64,000 nucleotides of DNA from Clostridium sp. C105KSO13 (GCF_001517425.1 NZ_FBWL01000170.1:62001-126000), one strand, 5' to 3'; counted from the stretch's first letter, positions 37,553 through 47,042 are shown. Made by a program: numbers and translations. The notes: generated from the sequence alone by a model not told the origin.

Positions 37553-39440
37553 GGAGAAAAAGCAAAAACTGGATACACAGACATTAAAACGTCTTCTGTC
37601 CTATTTAAAAGCATACAAGGGGAGATTTCTCTTTGTATTGATATGTATACTGATAAGTGCAGGGGCGAGTGTTCTGTCGTCTTTATTCCTGCAGGTACTG
37701 ATTGACGATTACATCACCCCGATACTGGTTCAGGCCGTGCCTGATTTCAGCGGTCTGCTGCGGGCAGTTATGGTATTAGCCGGCATATACCTGCTCGGGG
37801 TGCTGGCCACCTTGTTTTATAACAGGACAATGGCGGTGGTATCCCAGGGGGTATTAAAGAACATTCGAGATGAGATGTTTGCTCATATGCAGACATTGCC
37901 TATCAAGTATTTTGATACCCATTCACACGGTGATATCATGAGTCATTACACCAACGATACTGATACACTCAGGCAGATGATGTCCCAGAGCGTACCCCAG
38001 CTTTTTTCATCGGTGATTACACTGGCTGCTGTATTCTTTGCCATGCTCTCAGTCAGTGTGTGGCTCACTTTGTTTGTTCTGGCGTTCGTAATGGTCATGC
38101 TTCTGACTGCAAAAAAGATTGCGGGAAACAGTGGGAAATACTTTATCCGGCAGCAGATGTCTATCGGAGATGTGAACGGATATATTGAAGAAATGATTAA
38201 CGGACAGAAGGTTGTAAAAGTATTTTGTCATGAAGAAAAGGCAAAAGAAGACTTTGAGAAGAAAAATGAAAAGTTATTCAATGAGTCTGCCAGGGCATTT
38301 ACCTATTCAAATATCCTTATGCCGGTTATGGGAAATCTTGGATACGTATTATATGTTCTGGTAGCTATTGTGGGAGGAACTCTGGCAATCAGCAGAGTGG
38401 CGAATATCAGCCTTACCGGTGTGGGTGTGCTTACACTCGGTATGATTGCCTCGTTTTTACAGCTTTCCAGAAGTTTTTCCCAGCCTATCGGACAAGTTTC
38501 CCAGCAGTTGAGTTCCATTGTAATGGCTCTTGCAGGTGCAAAACGAATCTTCCGGCTGATAGATGAGAAGGGGGAAACAGATGATGGCTATGTCACACTG
38601 GTCAATGCCAGATACAAGGACGGCACACCGACAGAGGCCCCGGAACATACGGGAATGTGGGCATGGAAACAGCCTCACGAAGACGGTACCATTACCTATA
38701 CCAAACTGAAAGGTGAAGTACGGATGTTTGACGTAGATTTTGGATATGAGAAAAATAAGACTGTACTTCATGATATTACCTTATATGCAAAACCTGGGCA
38801 GAAAGTGGCGTTTGTCGGCGCGACAGGTGCAGGTAAAACGACCATAACAAATCTGATCAACCGGTTTTATGATATTTCAGACGGAAAGATACGGTATGAC
38901 GGTATTAACATTAATAAGATAAAAAAAGAGGATCTCCGGCGTTCGCTGGGGATGGTGCTCCAGGATGTCAGTTTATTTACAGGATCGATTATGGAAAACC
39001 TGAAATACGGAAATCTTAAAGCCACCGACGAGGAGTGTATTGCGGCGGCAAAACTGGCAAATGCAGATGGGTTTATCCGGATGCTTCCCGATGGTTATGA
39101 TACAGTACTGACAGGGGATGGAGGCGGTCTTTCTCAGGGGCAGCGTCAGCTGATATCCATTGCCCGGGCAGCTGTGGCGGATCCTCCGGTTATGATACTG
39201 GATGAAGCAACCTCGTCTATCGATACAAGGACGGAAAATATTGTGCAGAGAGGGATGGACGCGCTGATGAAGGGCAGAACCACATTTGTAATTGCCCACA
39301 GACTTTCCACTGTGCAGAATTCAGATGTCATCATGGTACTGGAACATGGACATATTATGGAGAGAGGAAACCATGAAGAACTGATTGCCCAGAAAGGAAA
39401 ATATTATCAGTTGTACACAGGAGCTTTTGAACTATCATAA
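37545..39440 (+). CDS. Heterodimeric ABC exporter, catalytic half
   Basis: A 631-residue partner with six membrane helices (about 20-330) and an ATPase domain with canonical Walker A GATGAGKTT, signature LSQGQRQLISIARA and Walker B MILDEATSSIDTRT with the catalytic Glu. Between the membrane and ATPase parts lies an insert of about 40 residues (TLVNARYKDGTPTEAPEHTG..). I start at ATG 37545 behind GGGAGG; it overlaps the first half by eight bases. The two halves form one multidrug- or lipid-type exporter. Confidence 0.94.
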   Translation: MNREKKQKLDTQTLKRLLSYLKAYKGRFLFVLICILISAGASVLSSLFLQVLIDDYITPILVQAVPDFSGLLRAVMVLAGIYLLGVLATLFYNRTMAVVSQGVLKNIRDEMFAHMQTLPIKYFDTHSHGDIMSHYTNDTDTLRQMMSQSVPQLFSSVITLAAVFFAMLSVSVWLTLFVLAFVMVMLLTAKKIAGNSGKYFIRQQMSIGDVNGYIEEMINGQKVVKVFCHEEKAKEDFEKKNEKLFNESARAFTYSNILMPVMGNLGYVLYVLVAIVGGTLAISRVANISLTGVGVLTLGMIASFLQLSRSFSQPIGQVSQQLSSIVMALAGAKRIFRLIDEKGETDDGYVTLVNARYKDGTPTEAPEHTGMWAWKQPHEDGTITYTKLKGEVRMFDVDFGYEKNKTVLHDITLYAKPGQKVAFVGATGAGKTTITNLINRFYDISDGKIRYDGININKIKKEDLRRSLGMVLQDVSLFTGSIMENLKYGNLKATDEECIAAAKLANADGFIRMLPDGYDTVLTGDGGGLSQGQRQLISIARAAVADPPVMILDEATSSIDTRTENIVQRGMDALMKGRTTFVIAHRLSTVQNSDVIMVLEHGHIMERGNHEELIAQKGKYYQLYTGAFELS

Positions 39441-39471
39441 AATTCATATTCACAGAGATGAGGAGAACTGC

Positions 39472-40419
39472 ATGGCGATTAACCCTACAGCAAGAAAAAT
39501 TTTAAAAGCACTTTCTTTCGATGGAATTGAGGTGGAGGCCTCCAGGCATCTGGCTGATTTAAAGAGATTGGATCCCCTGAAGATTTTCTACAGAAAGATA
39601 AATTATCCAATTTATAATGGAGAATTTGAAGTACCGACTGTGATATTTTTCCCCCATGAGAGGGCATTTGAGAATACCGGGCCGAATCTGTATAAGGTGC
39701 TCCTCTTTATCCACGGAGGCGGTTGGGTGACCGAGAGTGTGGACAACTATGAGAGAATCTGTGCCAGACTTGCAAATGCTGCAGAACAGGTAGTTGTTGC
39801 AGTCGACTACAGGCTGGCGCCGGAGAATAAGTTTCCCACAGGGCTTAAGGACTGCTATGCGGTGGCGAAGGCAATCTTTACAAACAGGTTTATCTTAAAT
39901 ACTGACCCGGAGGATATTACCCTGATCGGGGACAGTGCGGGAGGCAATCTTACAGCGGCTCTTTCGCTAATGGCCAGGGATAGGGGGGAGTTTATGCCAA
40001 AGCGGCAGATTTTGCTCTACCCGGCCGTCTACAATGATTATTCAGAGAAGTCTCCTTTTGCCTCTGTGCGGGAGAATGGTACAGATTATTTGCTGACCGC
40101 GGGAAAGATGCGGGATTATATAGATTTGTACGCCGGAAGCGAAGAGGACAAAAAGAATCCCTATTTTGCGCCGCTGCTGGAGAAGGACTTGTCAAATCAG
40201 CCGGATACTTTGATTATTACAGCCCAGTTCGATCCCCTTAGAGATGAGGGGGAAGCCTATGGACTGAAGCTTAGGGAAGCTGGAAATCATGTGGAAATCA
40301 AGCGGATACAGGATGCGCTGCATGGTTATGTTGCGTTAGGAATTAAAAATTCCTATGTGAAAGAAAGTTTTGATCACATTAACCGGTTCCTTGGAAGTGA
40401 GTCGGCGGGGGAGGTGTAG
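39472..40419 (+). CDS. Alpha/beta hydrolase, hormone-sensitive-lipase type esterase
   Basis: A 315-residue cytosolic esterase of the HSL (family IV) group: oxyanion motif LLFIHGGGWV, nucleophile GDSAGGNLTAAL, catalytic Asp in QFDPLRDEGEAY and His in DALHGYVALG. No signal peptide. I use ATG 39472 behind GAGGAG; an upstream in-frame ATG overlaps the exporter gene. It ends three bases before the acyltransferase gene, and both are transcribed with the exporter. Confidence 0.92.
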   Translation: MAINPTARKILKALSFDGIEVEASRHLADLKRLDPLKIFYRKINYPIYNGEFEVPTVIFFPHERAFENTGPNLYKVLLFIHGGGWVTESVDNYERICARLANAAEQVVVAVDYRLAPENKFPTGLKDCYAVAKAIFTNRFILNTDPEDITLIGDSAGGNLTAALSLMARDRGEFMPKRQILLYPAVYNDYSEKSPFASVRENGTDYLLTAGKMRDYIDLYAGSEEDKKNPYFAPLLEKDLSNQPDTLIITAQFDPLRDEGEAYGLKLREAGNHVEIKRIQDALHGYVALGIKNSYVKESFDHINRFLGSESAGEV

Positions 40420-40422
40420 AAA

Positions 40423-42237
40423 GTGCAGCAGAAGAGAGAGTACTGGCGGAAGTTAGATAATGCGGCTAAGTTGTACTCAGCAACCAGCAATAAAAAGGAT
40501 ACACGGGTATTTCGTTTTTATTGCATATTGAAAGAAGAAGTGAATCCCAAAAAGCTGCAGGAAGCACTCAATAAAACCTTAAAAGTTTATCCGGTATTTT
40601 TATCTATTATGAGAAAGGGAATGTTCTGGCATTATCTGGAGAAAAGCGAACTCAGACCGGTGGTGGAGGAAGAACACAGAGAGCCTTGCAGCAATCTGTA
40701 TGTGAGGGATAAAAAGACGCTTTTATTTGAGGTAACTTATTATGGGAAGCGCATTAACTTTGAAGTATTCCATGCACTGACTGACGGTACGGGGGCCACT
40801 GAATTTCTGCGGGAACTTGTAAAGAATTATTTATATTTGAGCCACAAAGCCGAGGGGCTGTCTGATGTGTCCTTAAGAGATGAAAATATGACTGTACAGG
40901 ATCAGGAAAACGACAGCTTCTACAAATACTATTCAGAGGTAAAAAGAGCAAAAGTAAGAAAGCCCCGGGCATTTCAATTGAAGAAACCCCGCAAGGAAGC
41001 CGGGGCTCTGCAGATAAATGAAAGAGTGCTTTCTGTGAAAGCTGTGCTTTCCCGCTCCAGGGAGCTGGGAGTCTCTATGACAGTATTTCTGACGGCGGTT
41101 TACATGTTGGCCATTCATCAGGAAATGTCCAGGCAGCAGGAAAAGCACCCGGTGGTTCTTATGGTGCCGGTGAACCTCAGAAAGTTTTTTTCATCCGATT
41201 CTATGCTGAATTTCTTTAACTGGATTGAGCCCGGGTATGACTTTGGAGGGAACCAGGGGGACTTTGAAGATGTACTGAACCGGATTAAGACATATTTTGA
41301 GACGGAGCTGACAACAGAACGTGTCGCAGAGCACGTAAATGAACTGATTGCCCTGGAGATGCACCCTGTACTCAGACTTGCCCCTCTGGAGCTGAAAAAT
41401 TTATGCATTAAGGCGGGAGCGTATTATGCGGAAAAAAATGTGACGGCTGTGTTTTCTAATATGAGTGCGGTCCACATTCCGGAAGATTATATACCCTACA
41501 TCGATAGGTTTGGTGTTTTCACCAACACGCCGAAGATGGAGCTGTGCATGTGTTCTTTTGGGGACAAGCTGACGCTGGGATTTACTTCCAGATACGACAC
41601 GGAGAACATTCAGCGGAATTTTTATCGGATTTTGCGGGAACAGGGCATTCAGGCAGAGAAAGATAAGCCGAAATATCCTCAGCCTGACGTACCCAGGGAG
41701 TTGGAAATCAAAATATTCCGCATGTATTCTTTTTTATGTCTGGCGGCCGCAGCAGCTTTTGTGGCAGTCAATTTCAGCTTTCATCCGCAGGTTAGGTGGG
41801 CATTATTTACCGCTGCGGGAATAGGCAGTATGTGGCTGGCAACCTGGGTTGGATTTGTAAAGCGGTATAATCTGATGAAAAATGCTATGTGGCAGCTTAT
41901 TATTGTATCCGTAAGCTGCATTTTGTGGGATATCTTTACCGGCTGGCATGGCTGGTCCGTAGATTTTGTACTTCCCATTGTCTGCATGTCCGTTCTGCTT
42001 TCTATGCTTATCATCGCGAAGGTACAGAGGCACACGGCCAGGGAATATATGATTTATTTTGTTATGGCCGGAGGATATGGGGGCATTTTGCCCCTGATAC
42101 TGCTGCTGACAGGAGTGATAAAACTACAGATTATTTCTACAGCCTGCATTGTCGTTTGCTTCCTGGTTTTGGCGGCTTTGATTATATTTAAAGGCAAGGA
42201 ATTCCGGGAAGAGATGCATAAGAAATTTCATGTGTAG
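40423..42237 (+). CDS. Acyltransferase (condensation/AATase-like) with C-terminal membrane domain (DUF6320 type)
   Basis: A 604-residue protein starting at GTG 40423 behind GGGGAGG. Residues 1-410 form an acetyltransferase/condensation-type fold with the HxxxD motif HALTDGTG (H117, D121) and a second-half motif VFSNMSAVHIP. The last 170 residues hold five or six hydrophobic helices (from FLCLAAAAAFVAVNF on), as in DUF6320 proteins. I infer membrane-associated transfer of an acyl group to an alcohol or glycolipid. The adjacent esterase could act on the same type of ester. The reaction is not proven. Confidence 0.82.
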   Translation: MQQKREYWRKLDNAAKLYSATSNKKDTRVFRFYCILKEEVNPKKLQEALNKTLKVYPVFLSIMRKGMFWHYLEKSELRPVVEEEHREPCSNLYVRDKKTLLFEVTYYGKRINFEVFHALTDGTGATEFLRELVKNYLYLSHKAEGLSDVSLRDENMTVQDQENDSFYKYYSEVKRAKVRKPRAFQLKKPRKEAGALQINERVLSVKAVLSRSRELGVSMTVFLTAVYMLAIHQEMSRQQEKHPVVLMVPVNLRKFFSSDSMLNFFNWIEPGYDFGGNQGDFEDVLNRIKTYFETELTTERVAEHVNELIALEMHPVLRLAPLELKNLCIKAGAYYAEKNVTAVFSNMSAVHIPEDYIPYIDRFGVFTNTPKMELCMCSFGDKLTLGFTSRYDTENIQRNFYRILREQGIQAEKDKPKYPQPDVPRELEIKIFRMYSFLCLAAAAAFVAVNFSFHPQVRWALFTAAGIGSMWLATWVGFVKRYNLMKNAMWQLIIVSVSCILWDIFTGWHGWSVDFVLPIVCMSVLLSMLIIAKVQRHTAREYMIYFVMAGGYGGILPLILLLTGVIKLQIISTACIVVCFLVLAALIIFKGKEFREEMHKKFHV

Positions 42238-42246
42238 CGGATTGTA

Positions 42247-42274
42247 TTGTTTATGTTGTTTGTGGTATTATAAC
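42247..42274 (+). promoter_or_regulatory. Possible promoter of the pyr operon
   Basis: TTGTTT (42247-42252) and TATAAC (42269-42274) are 16 bases apart, leaving about 45 bases of leader. No PyrR-type attenuator or terminator hairpin is visible in the 90-base gap. Confidence 0.4.
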
Positions 42275-42327
42275 CTATAGCAATATCTGAGACACGTTGT
42301 TTTTCACGGAAGGATAAGGATATATTT

Positions 42328-43638
42328 ATGAAATTACTGATTAAGAACGGTCATGTTCTGGATCCTCTAACGGGCCTGGATGCCATCAGTGATGTGCTGG
42401 TAGAAAAAAGCCTGATCCGGAAAGTAGAACAGAATCTTTCTGAATCTGCCGACAGAGTCATTGACGCTTCCGGCTGTTATGTTATGCCGGGATTTATAGA
42501 TCTCCATGTACATCTGCGAGATCCCGGGTTAACCTATAAAGAAACCCTGGAGACCGGGGGGAAGGCCGCGGCCCACGGAGGAGTCACAACAATGTGCGCC
42601 ATGCCAAACACAAAACCAGTTACAGATACAAAAGAAATGGTGGAAGAGCTGCACCGAAGAGCCAAAGAGGAATCTTTGGTACACGTGATTCAGCTTGGAG
42701 CGGTTACTAAAGGACAATTGGGACAAGAACTGGCGGATATACAGGGAATGGCCCAGGCAGGCTGCCGCGCGGTGAGTGAGGATGGAAAGTCTGTGATGAC
42801 TGCCTCCCTGTACAGAAAGGGTATGCGCCTGGCAGCACAAAATAACATCTCTGTTTTTGCACACTGTGAAGATATCACAATGGTGGAAGGCGGCGTGATG
42901 AATGCCGGCCGAAAGGCAGATGAATTGGGAGTAAAAGGGATTACCAACAGTGTGGAAGATGTGATTGTAGCAAGAGATATCCTGCTGGCAAAAGAGACAG
43001 GAGTGCACCTGCATTTGTGCCACTGTTCCACAGCAGACAGTGTAAGGATGATGGAGGCTGCGAAGAAAGAAGGTCTTTCGGTGACAGGGGAGGTATGCCC
43101 TCATCATTTCATCCTGTCGGACGAAGACATTGACAGGAACAACGGACAGTATAAGATGAACCCGCCTCTTCGCTCAAAAGAAGACGTGGAGGCACTGCGG
43201 GAAGGTCTGAAGAATGATATCATGGATGTCATATCCACAGATCACGCACCCCATGCCGAAGAAGAAAAGAACCTCCCCATGGAAAAAGCAGCATTTGGAA
43301 TCGTGGGACTGGAGACCTCCGCATGTCTGACTTACACAGAACTGGTGGAAAAAGGCATACTGACACCCATGCAGATGGCAGAAAAAATGAGCTATAACCC
43401 GGCAAGAATACTGGGACTTGAAGACAAAGGCTCCGTATCACCCGGAAAAACAGCAGATCTGGTCATATTCAATCCGGCTGCCGAATACAAAATTGATAAA
43501 AACACCTTCCTGTCAAAAGGAAAAAACACACCTTTTGACGGATATCCGGTGAAAGGAAAAGTGCGCTGCACAATCGCCGACGGAAAGATTGTGTATAATG
43601 AAAAAGTGAACAATGAAAAAGGGGACTGTCCCCTTTGA
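42328..43638 (+). CDS. pyrC: Dihydroorotase, class I
   Basis: A 436-residue zinc amidohydrolase that cyclises carbamoyl-aspartate in pyrimidine synthesis. It has the metal motif DLHVHLRDPGLTYKE, the GGVTTMCAMPNTKP loop, HCED, the second metal site LCHCST, GEVCPHHF and STDHAPHAEEEKN. The gene opens a pyrC-F-K-D-E operon. Its final codons (NNEKGDCPL) read through a 19-base palindrome at 43618-43636, so the C-terminus appears to have been extended or replaced by that repeat. Confidence 0.95.
   Translation: MKLLIKNGHVLDPLTGLDAISDVLVEKSLIRKVEQNLSESADRVIDASGCYVMPGFIDLHVHLRDPGLTYKETLETGGKAAAHGGVTTMCAMPNTKPVTDTKEMVEELHRRAKEESLVHVIQLGAVTKGQLGQELADIQGMAQAGCRAVSEDGKSVMTASLYRKGMRLAAQNNISVFAHCEDITMVEGGVMNAGRKADELGVKGITNSVEDVIVARDILLAKETGVHLHLCHCSTADSVRMMEAAKKEGLSVTGEVCPHHFILSDEDIDRNNGQYKMNPPLRSKEDVEALREGLKNDIMDVISTDHAPHAEEEKNLPMEKAAFGIVGLETSACLTYTELVEKGILTPMQMAEKMSYNPARILGLEDKGSVSPGKTADLVIFNPAAEYKIDKNTFLSKGKNTPFDGYPVKGKVRCTIADGKIVYNEKVNNEKGDCPL
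43618..43636. repeat. Palindrome AAAGGGGAC-T-GTCCCCTTT
   Basis: A nearly perfect 19-base palindrome followed by GATGT, at the pyrC stop and 40 bases before pyrF. A copy with one change is at 61871-61889, also followed by GATGT and also before a gene start. Confidence 0.8.
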
Positions 43639-43678
43639 TGTTCGTTTTCAGATAATTCAGACTATTTTGGAGGGCTTT

Positions 43679-44605
43679 ATGATTAACAAACTTGTGCAAA
43701 AGATTAAGAAGACGGAAGCACCCATTGTTGTGGGGCTGGATCCTATGCTGGATTATATTCCGGAACATATACAGAAAAATGCGTTTGCAGAATTTGGCGA
43801 TACTCTGGAGGGAGCTGCCGAGGCTGTCTGGCAGTTTAACAAAGAGATTGTGGACAAGACCTATGATTTGATTCCCGCAGTAAAACCTCAGATTGCTATG
43901 TATGAACAGTTCGGAGTGCCGGGGCTGATTGCTTTTAAGAAAACGATTGATTATTGCAGGAAAAAAGATCTGGTTGTAATAGGTGATATTAAAAGAGGAG
44001 ATATCGGTTCCACTTCGAAAGCCTACGCTGTGGGACATCTTGGAAAAGTGAAAGTGGGAAGCCGGGAGTATGCTCCTTTCGATGAAGATTTTGTAACTGT
44101 CAATCCTTATCTTGGTTCAGATGGGGTGAATCCTTTTATTGACGTGTGCAGTAAGGAGCAGAAAGGATTGTTTGTTCTGGTGAAGACCTCCAATCCTTCC
44201 AGCGGGGAATTTCAGGACAGACTGATTGACAAAAGACCTCTTTATGAACTGGTGGGTGAGAAGGTTGCCCAGTGGGGTGCACAGTGCATGGGCGATGAGT
44301 ACAGCTATATAGGGGCGGTTGTGGGAGCTACATATCCGGACATCGGCAAAGTGCTTCGCAATGTGATGCCAAAATCCTACATTCTGGTTCCCGGCTACGG
44401 TGCCCAGGGCGGCCGGGGAAAGGATCTGGTCCATTTTTTCAACGAAGATGGCCTGGGTGCTATTGTAAATTCCTCCCGGGGCATTATTGCGGCTTACAAG
44501 CAGGAAGCGTACAAAGAATTTGGAGCTGAGAATTTTGGCGATGCTGCAAGGGCGGCTGTAGAAGCAATGACTGCAGATATCAGAAATGCGTTGGCCGGGA
44601 AATAA
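43679..44605 (+). CDS. pyrF: Orotidine 5'-phosphate decarboxylase, type 2
   Basis: A 308-residue enzyme that converts OMP to UMP. The active-site signature is VVIGDIKRGDIGSTSKAYA, with VTVNPYLGSDGVNPF and GAVVGATYPDIGKVLR as in type 2 (long) enzymes. I use ATG 43679 behind GGAGGG; an upstream in-frame ATG at 43613 reads back through the palindrome and overlaps pyrC. Confidence 0.95.
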   Translation: MINKLVQKIKKTEAPIVVGLDPMLDYIPEHIQKNAFAEFGDTLEGAAEAVWQFNKEIVDKTYDLIPAVKPQIAMYEQFGVPGLIAFKKTIDYCRKKDLVVIGDIKRGDIGSTSKAYAVGHLGKVKVGSREYAPFDEDFVTVNPYLGSDGVNPFIDVCSKEQKGLFVLVKTSNPSSGEFQDRLIDKRPLYELVGEKVAQWGAQCMGDEYSYIGAVVGATYPDIGKVLRNVMPKSYILVPGYGAQGGRGKDLVHFFNEDGLGAIVNSSRGIIAAYKQEAYKEFGAENFGDAARAAVEAMTADIRNALAGK

Positions 44606-44624
44606 ATGCAGGAGGAAGAGTTAA

Positions 44625-45428
44625 ATGGCAGACAGACAAAAAGAAACTGCTGTAATTATGTCTCAGGAGTGTATTGCGCCGGATGTCTACAGCATGTGGA
44701 TTCACACAGAGAAAATTGCCGGATCGGCAGTGTCGGGTCAATTTATCTCTATGTATACAAAAGACGGAAGCAAGCTCCTTCCCCGTCCTGTCAGCCTGTG
44801 CGAGATAGACAGGCAAAAAGGCGGCATCCGTGTTGTGTACCGGGTGACAGGAACAAAAACCGGAACAGAACAGTTTGCGGCTTTAAACTCTGGGGATACC
44901 ATAGATATACTGGGACCTTTAGGAAATGGTTTCCCGCTGGATGCAGCAGAGATCACAGGACGAGAAGCAAAAGACTGCCGGGCAATGCTGATCGGCGGCG
45001 GCATCGGTGTCCCCCCCCTGCTGGAGCTGGCGAAACAACTGGATACAGAAACCATTATGGTCATGGGGTATCGGGACCAGCAGTTTTTGAAGGCAGAGTT
45101 TCAAGAGCAGGGCAGTCTTTATATTGCCACGGAAGACGGCAGTGCCGGAACCCGGGGAAATGTAATGGATGCCATGGAGGAAAATGGATTGTCCGCGGAT
45201 ATCATTTATGCCTGTGGGCCGGCTCCTATGCTGCGCGCAATCAAGCAGTATTCGACAGAAAAAGACATAGTATGCTATATATCTATGGAGGAAAAAATGG
45301 CCTGTGGTATCGGCGCCTGCCTTGCCTGTGTATGCAAGTCAAAGGAAATTGACGGACACAGTCATGTACACAATAAGCGTGTCTGTAAGGACGGGCCTGT
45401 ATTCTTATCTACGGAGGTGGAGATTTGA
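44625..45428 (+). CDS. pyrK: Dihydroorotate dehydrogenase electron transfer subunit
   Basis: A 267-residue FAD and [2Fe-2S] protein that carries electrons from PyrD to NAD+. It has the FAD-binding RPVSLCEID, the NAD-binding GGGIGVPPLLELA, and the iron-sulfur cysteines in MACGIGACLACVCKSKE plus the later NKRVCKDGPVF. AGGAGGAAG precedes the start. It overlaps pyrD by one base, which fits the class 1B heterotetramer. Confidence 0.96.
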   Translation: MADRQKETAVIMSQECIAPDVYSMWIHTEKIAGSAVSGQFISMYTKDGSKLLPRPVSLCEIDRQKGGIRVVYRVTGTKTGTEQFAALNSGDTIDILGPLGNGFPLDAAEITGREAKDCRAMLIGGGIGVPPLLELAKQLDTETIMVMGYRDQQFLKAEFQEQGSLYIATEDGSAGTRGNVMDAMEENGLSADIIYACGPAPMLRAIKQYSTEKDIVCYISMEEKMACGIGACLACVCKSKEIDGHSHVHNKRVCKDGPVFLSTEVEI

Positions 45429-46330
45429 TGAACACAACAGTGAACCTTGCAGGCATAGAACTGAAGAATCCGGTGATGACAGCATCCGGCACTTTCGGTT
45501 CCGGGGAAGAGTACAGTGAATTTGTAGATTTAAACCGTCTTGGCGCAGTGGTGACAAAAGGGGTGGCAAATGTACCCTGGCCGGGGAATCCCACGCCAAG
45601 AATTGCAGAGACACACGGCGGCATGCTCAATGCCATAGGACTTCAAAATCCGGGGATGGAAGTATTCTGTGACCGGGACATTCCTTTTTTAAAACAATTT
45701 CGTACAAAAATCATTGTCAATGTGTGTGGAAAATCCACGGAAGATTATTGCGAGGTTGTAGAACGCCTGGCGGACGAGCCGGTGGATATGCTGGAAATCA
45801 ACATTTCCTGTCCCAATGTAAAAGAAGGCGGAATAGCCTTTGGACAGAATCCTGCATCAGTGGAAGCAATTACAAAAGAAATAAAGAAATACGCAAAACA
45901 GCCGGTCATCATGAAACTCAGTCCCAATGTGACGAATATCACAGACACGGCAAAGGCAGCAGAAGCAGGCGGGGCAGATGCATTATCCCTGATCAACACC
46001 ATAACAGGGATGAAAATTGATATTCACAGACAGACCTTTGCACTGGCAAATCGGACAGGAGGCTTGTCCGGCCCGGCAGTAAAACCTATTGCTGTACGCA
46101 TGGTATATCAGGCGTCAAATGCGGTGAAGCTCCCAATTATCGGCATGGGCGGAATAGCAGCCTGGGAAGATGCTATAGAATTCATTCTGGCCGGTGCCAC
46201 AGCAATTTCGGTAGGGACGGCAAACTTCTATAATCCCAGCGCGGTTGAAGAAATTGCTGACGGAATCGAAAAATATATGGAAAAACACCATATTGAAAAT
46301 ATAAGTGATATAATTGGAAAAGTACAGTAA
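45428..46330 (+). CDS. pyrD: Dihydroorotate dehydrogenase, class 1B catalytic subunit
   Basis: A 300-residue FMN TIM barrel that oxidises dihydroorotate to orotate. Motifs: LKNPVMTASGTFGSG, LGAVVTKGV, the base cysteine in INISCPNVKEGG, and TNFYNPSA-like end (GTANFYNPSAVEEI). I use ATG 45428, which overlaps the pyrK stop as TGATG; a TTG one codon upstream is the alternative. The PyrK partner marks it as the NAD-dependent class. Confidence 0.96.
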   Translation: MNTTVNLAGIELKNPVMTASGTFGSGEEYSEFVDLNRLGAVVTKGVANVPWPGNPTPRIAETHGGMLNAIGLQNPGMEVFCDRDIPFLKQFRTKIIVNVCGKSTEDYCEVVERLADEPVDMLEINISCPNVKEGGIAFGQNPASVEAITKEIKKYAKQPVIMKLSPNVTNITDTAKAAEAGGADALSLINTITGMKIDIHRQTFALANRTGGLSGPAVKPIAVRMVYQASNAVKLPIIGMGGIAAWEDAIEFILAGATAISVGTANFYNPSAVEEIADGIEKYMEKHHIENISDIIGKVQ

Positions 46331-46355
46331 ATATAATACGGAGGCTTTCGAAAAT

Positions 46356-47030
46356 ATGGAACAATATAAACAAGAGTTTATTGAATTTATGATTGACTGT
46401 GAAGTTTTGAGATTTGGAGATTTCGTTACGAAAAGTGGGAGAAAGACTCCTTTTTTTGTGAATACAGGTTTTTACCGCACGGGTACTCAGCTCAGAAAAC
46501 TGGGAGAATATTATGCAAAAGCGATCGAGAAAAAATTTGGATTTGACTTTGATGTACTGTTTGGACCCGCATACAAGGGAATTCCCCTTACCGTGACAGC
46601 TACAATGGCAATCAGTGAGTTTTACGGAAAAGATATCCGGTATTGTTCAAACAGGAAAGAAGTAAAAGATCACGGGGACAAAGGGATTCTTCTGGGAAGT
46701 CCGATTAAAGATGGAGATAAAATAGTGATTATCGAGGATGTAACTACAGCAGGAACTTCCATTGCTGAGACACTTCCCATTATCAAAGCGCAGGGAAATG
46801 TATCACCTGTGGGACTCGTAGTATCTGTGGACCGCATGGAACGGGGACAGGGAGAAAAAAGTGCACTGTCTGAGATTCAGGAAACTTATGGTCTTATGAC
46901 AACCGCAATTGTGACAATGGAAGAAGTTGTAGAGCATCTGTACAATAATCCCTATAAAGGAAAAATTATCATTAATGATACATTAAAAGCTGCAATTGAT
47001 GCATATTACGAACAATATGGTGTAAAGTAA
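46356..47030 (+). CDS. pyrE: Orotate phosphoribosyltransferase
   Basis: A 224-residue enzyme that joins orotate and PRPP. It has LRFGDFVTKSGRKTPFFVN, LFGPAYKGIPL, the flexible loop KEVKDHGDKG and the PRPP motif VVIIEDVTTAGTSIAE. The ATG follows GGAGG by 11 bases. It completes pyrC-F-K-D-E; aspartate carbamoyltransferase genes are not in the window. Confidence 0.97.
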   Translation: MEQYKQEFIEFMIDCEVLRFGDFVTKSGRKTPFFVNTGFYRTGTQLRKLGEYYAKAIEKKFGFDFDVLFGPAYKGIPLTVTATMAISEFYGKDIRYCSNRKEVKDHGDKGILLGSPIKDGDKIVIIEDVTTAGTSIAETLPIIKAQGNVSPVGLVVSVDRMERGQGEKSALSEIQETYGLMTTAIVTMEEVVEHLYNNPYKGKIIINDTLKAAIDAYYEQYGVK

Positions 47031-47042
47031 GGAGGAAGTTTC

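Noticed and set aside
42238-42327. PyrR-type attenuator or riboswitch before pyrC
   Set aside because: The gap is only 90 bases and holds no terminator hairpin or PyrR-binding loop.
44606-45352. 248-residue frame overlapping pyrK
   Set aside because: It is rich in Arg, Cys and Gly without family motifs and lies fully inside the confident pyrK gene in another frame.
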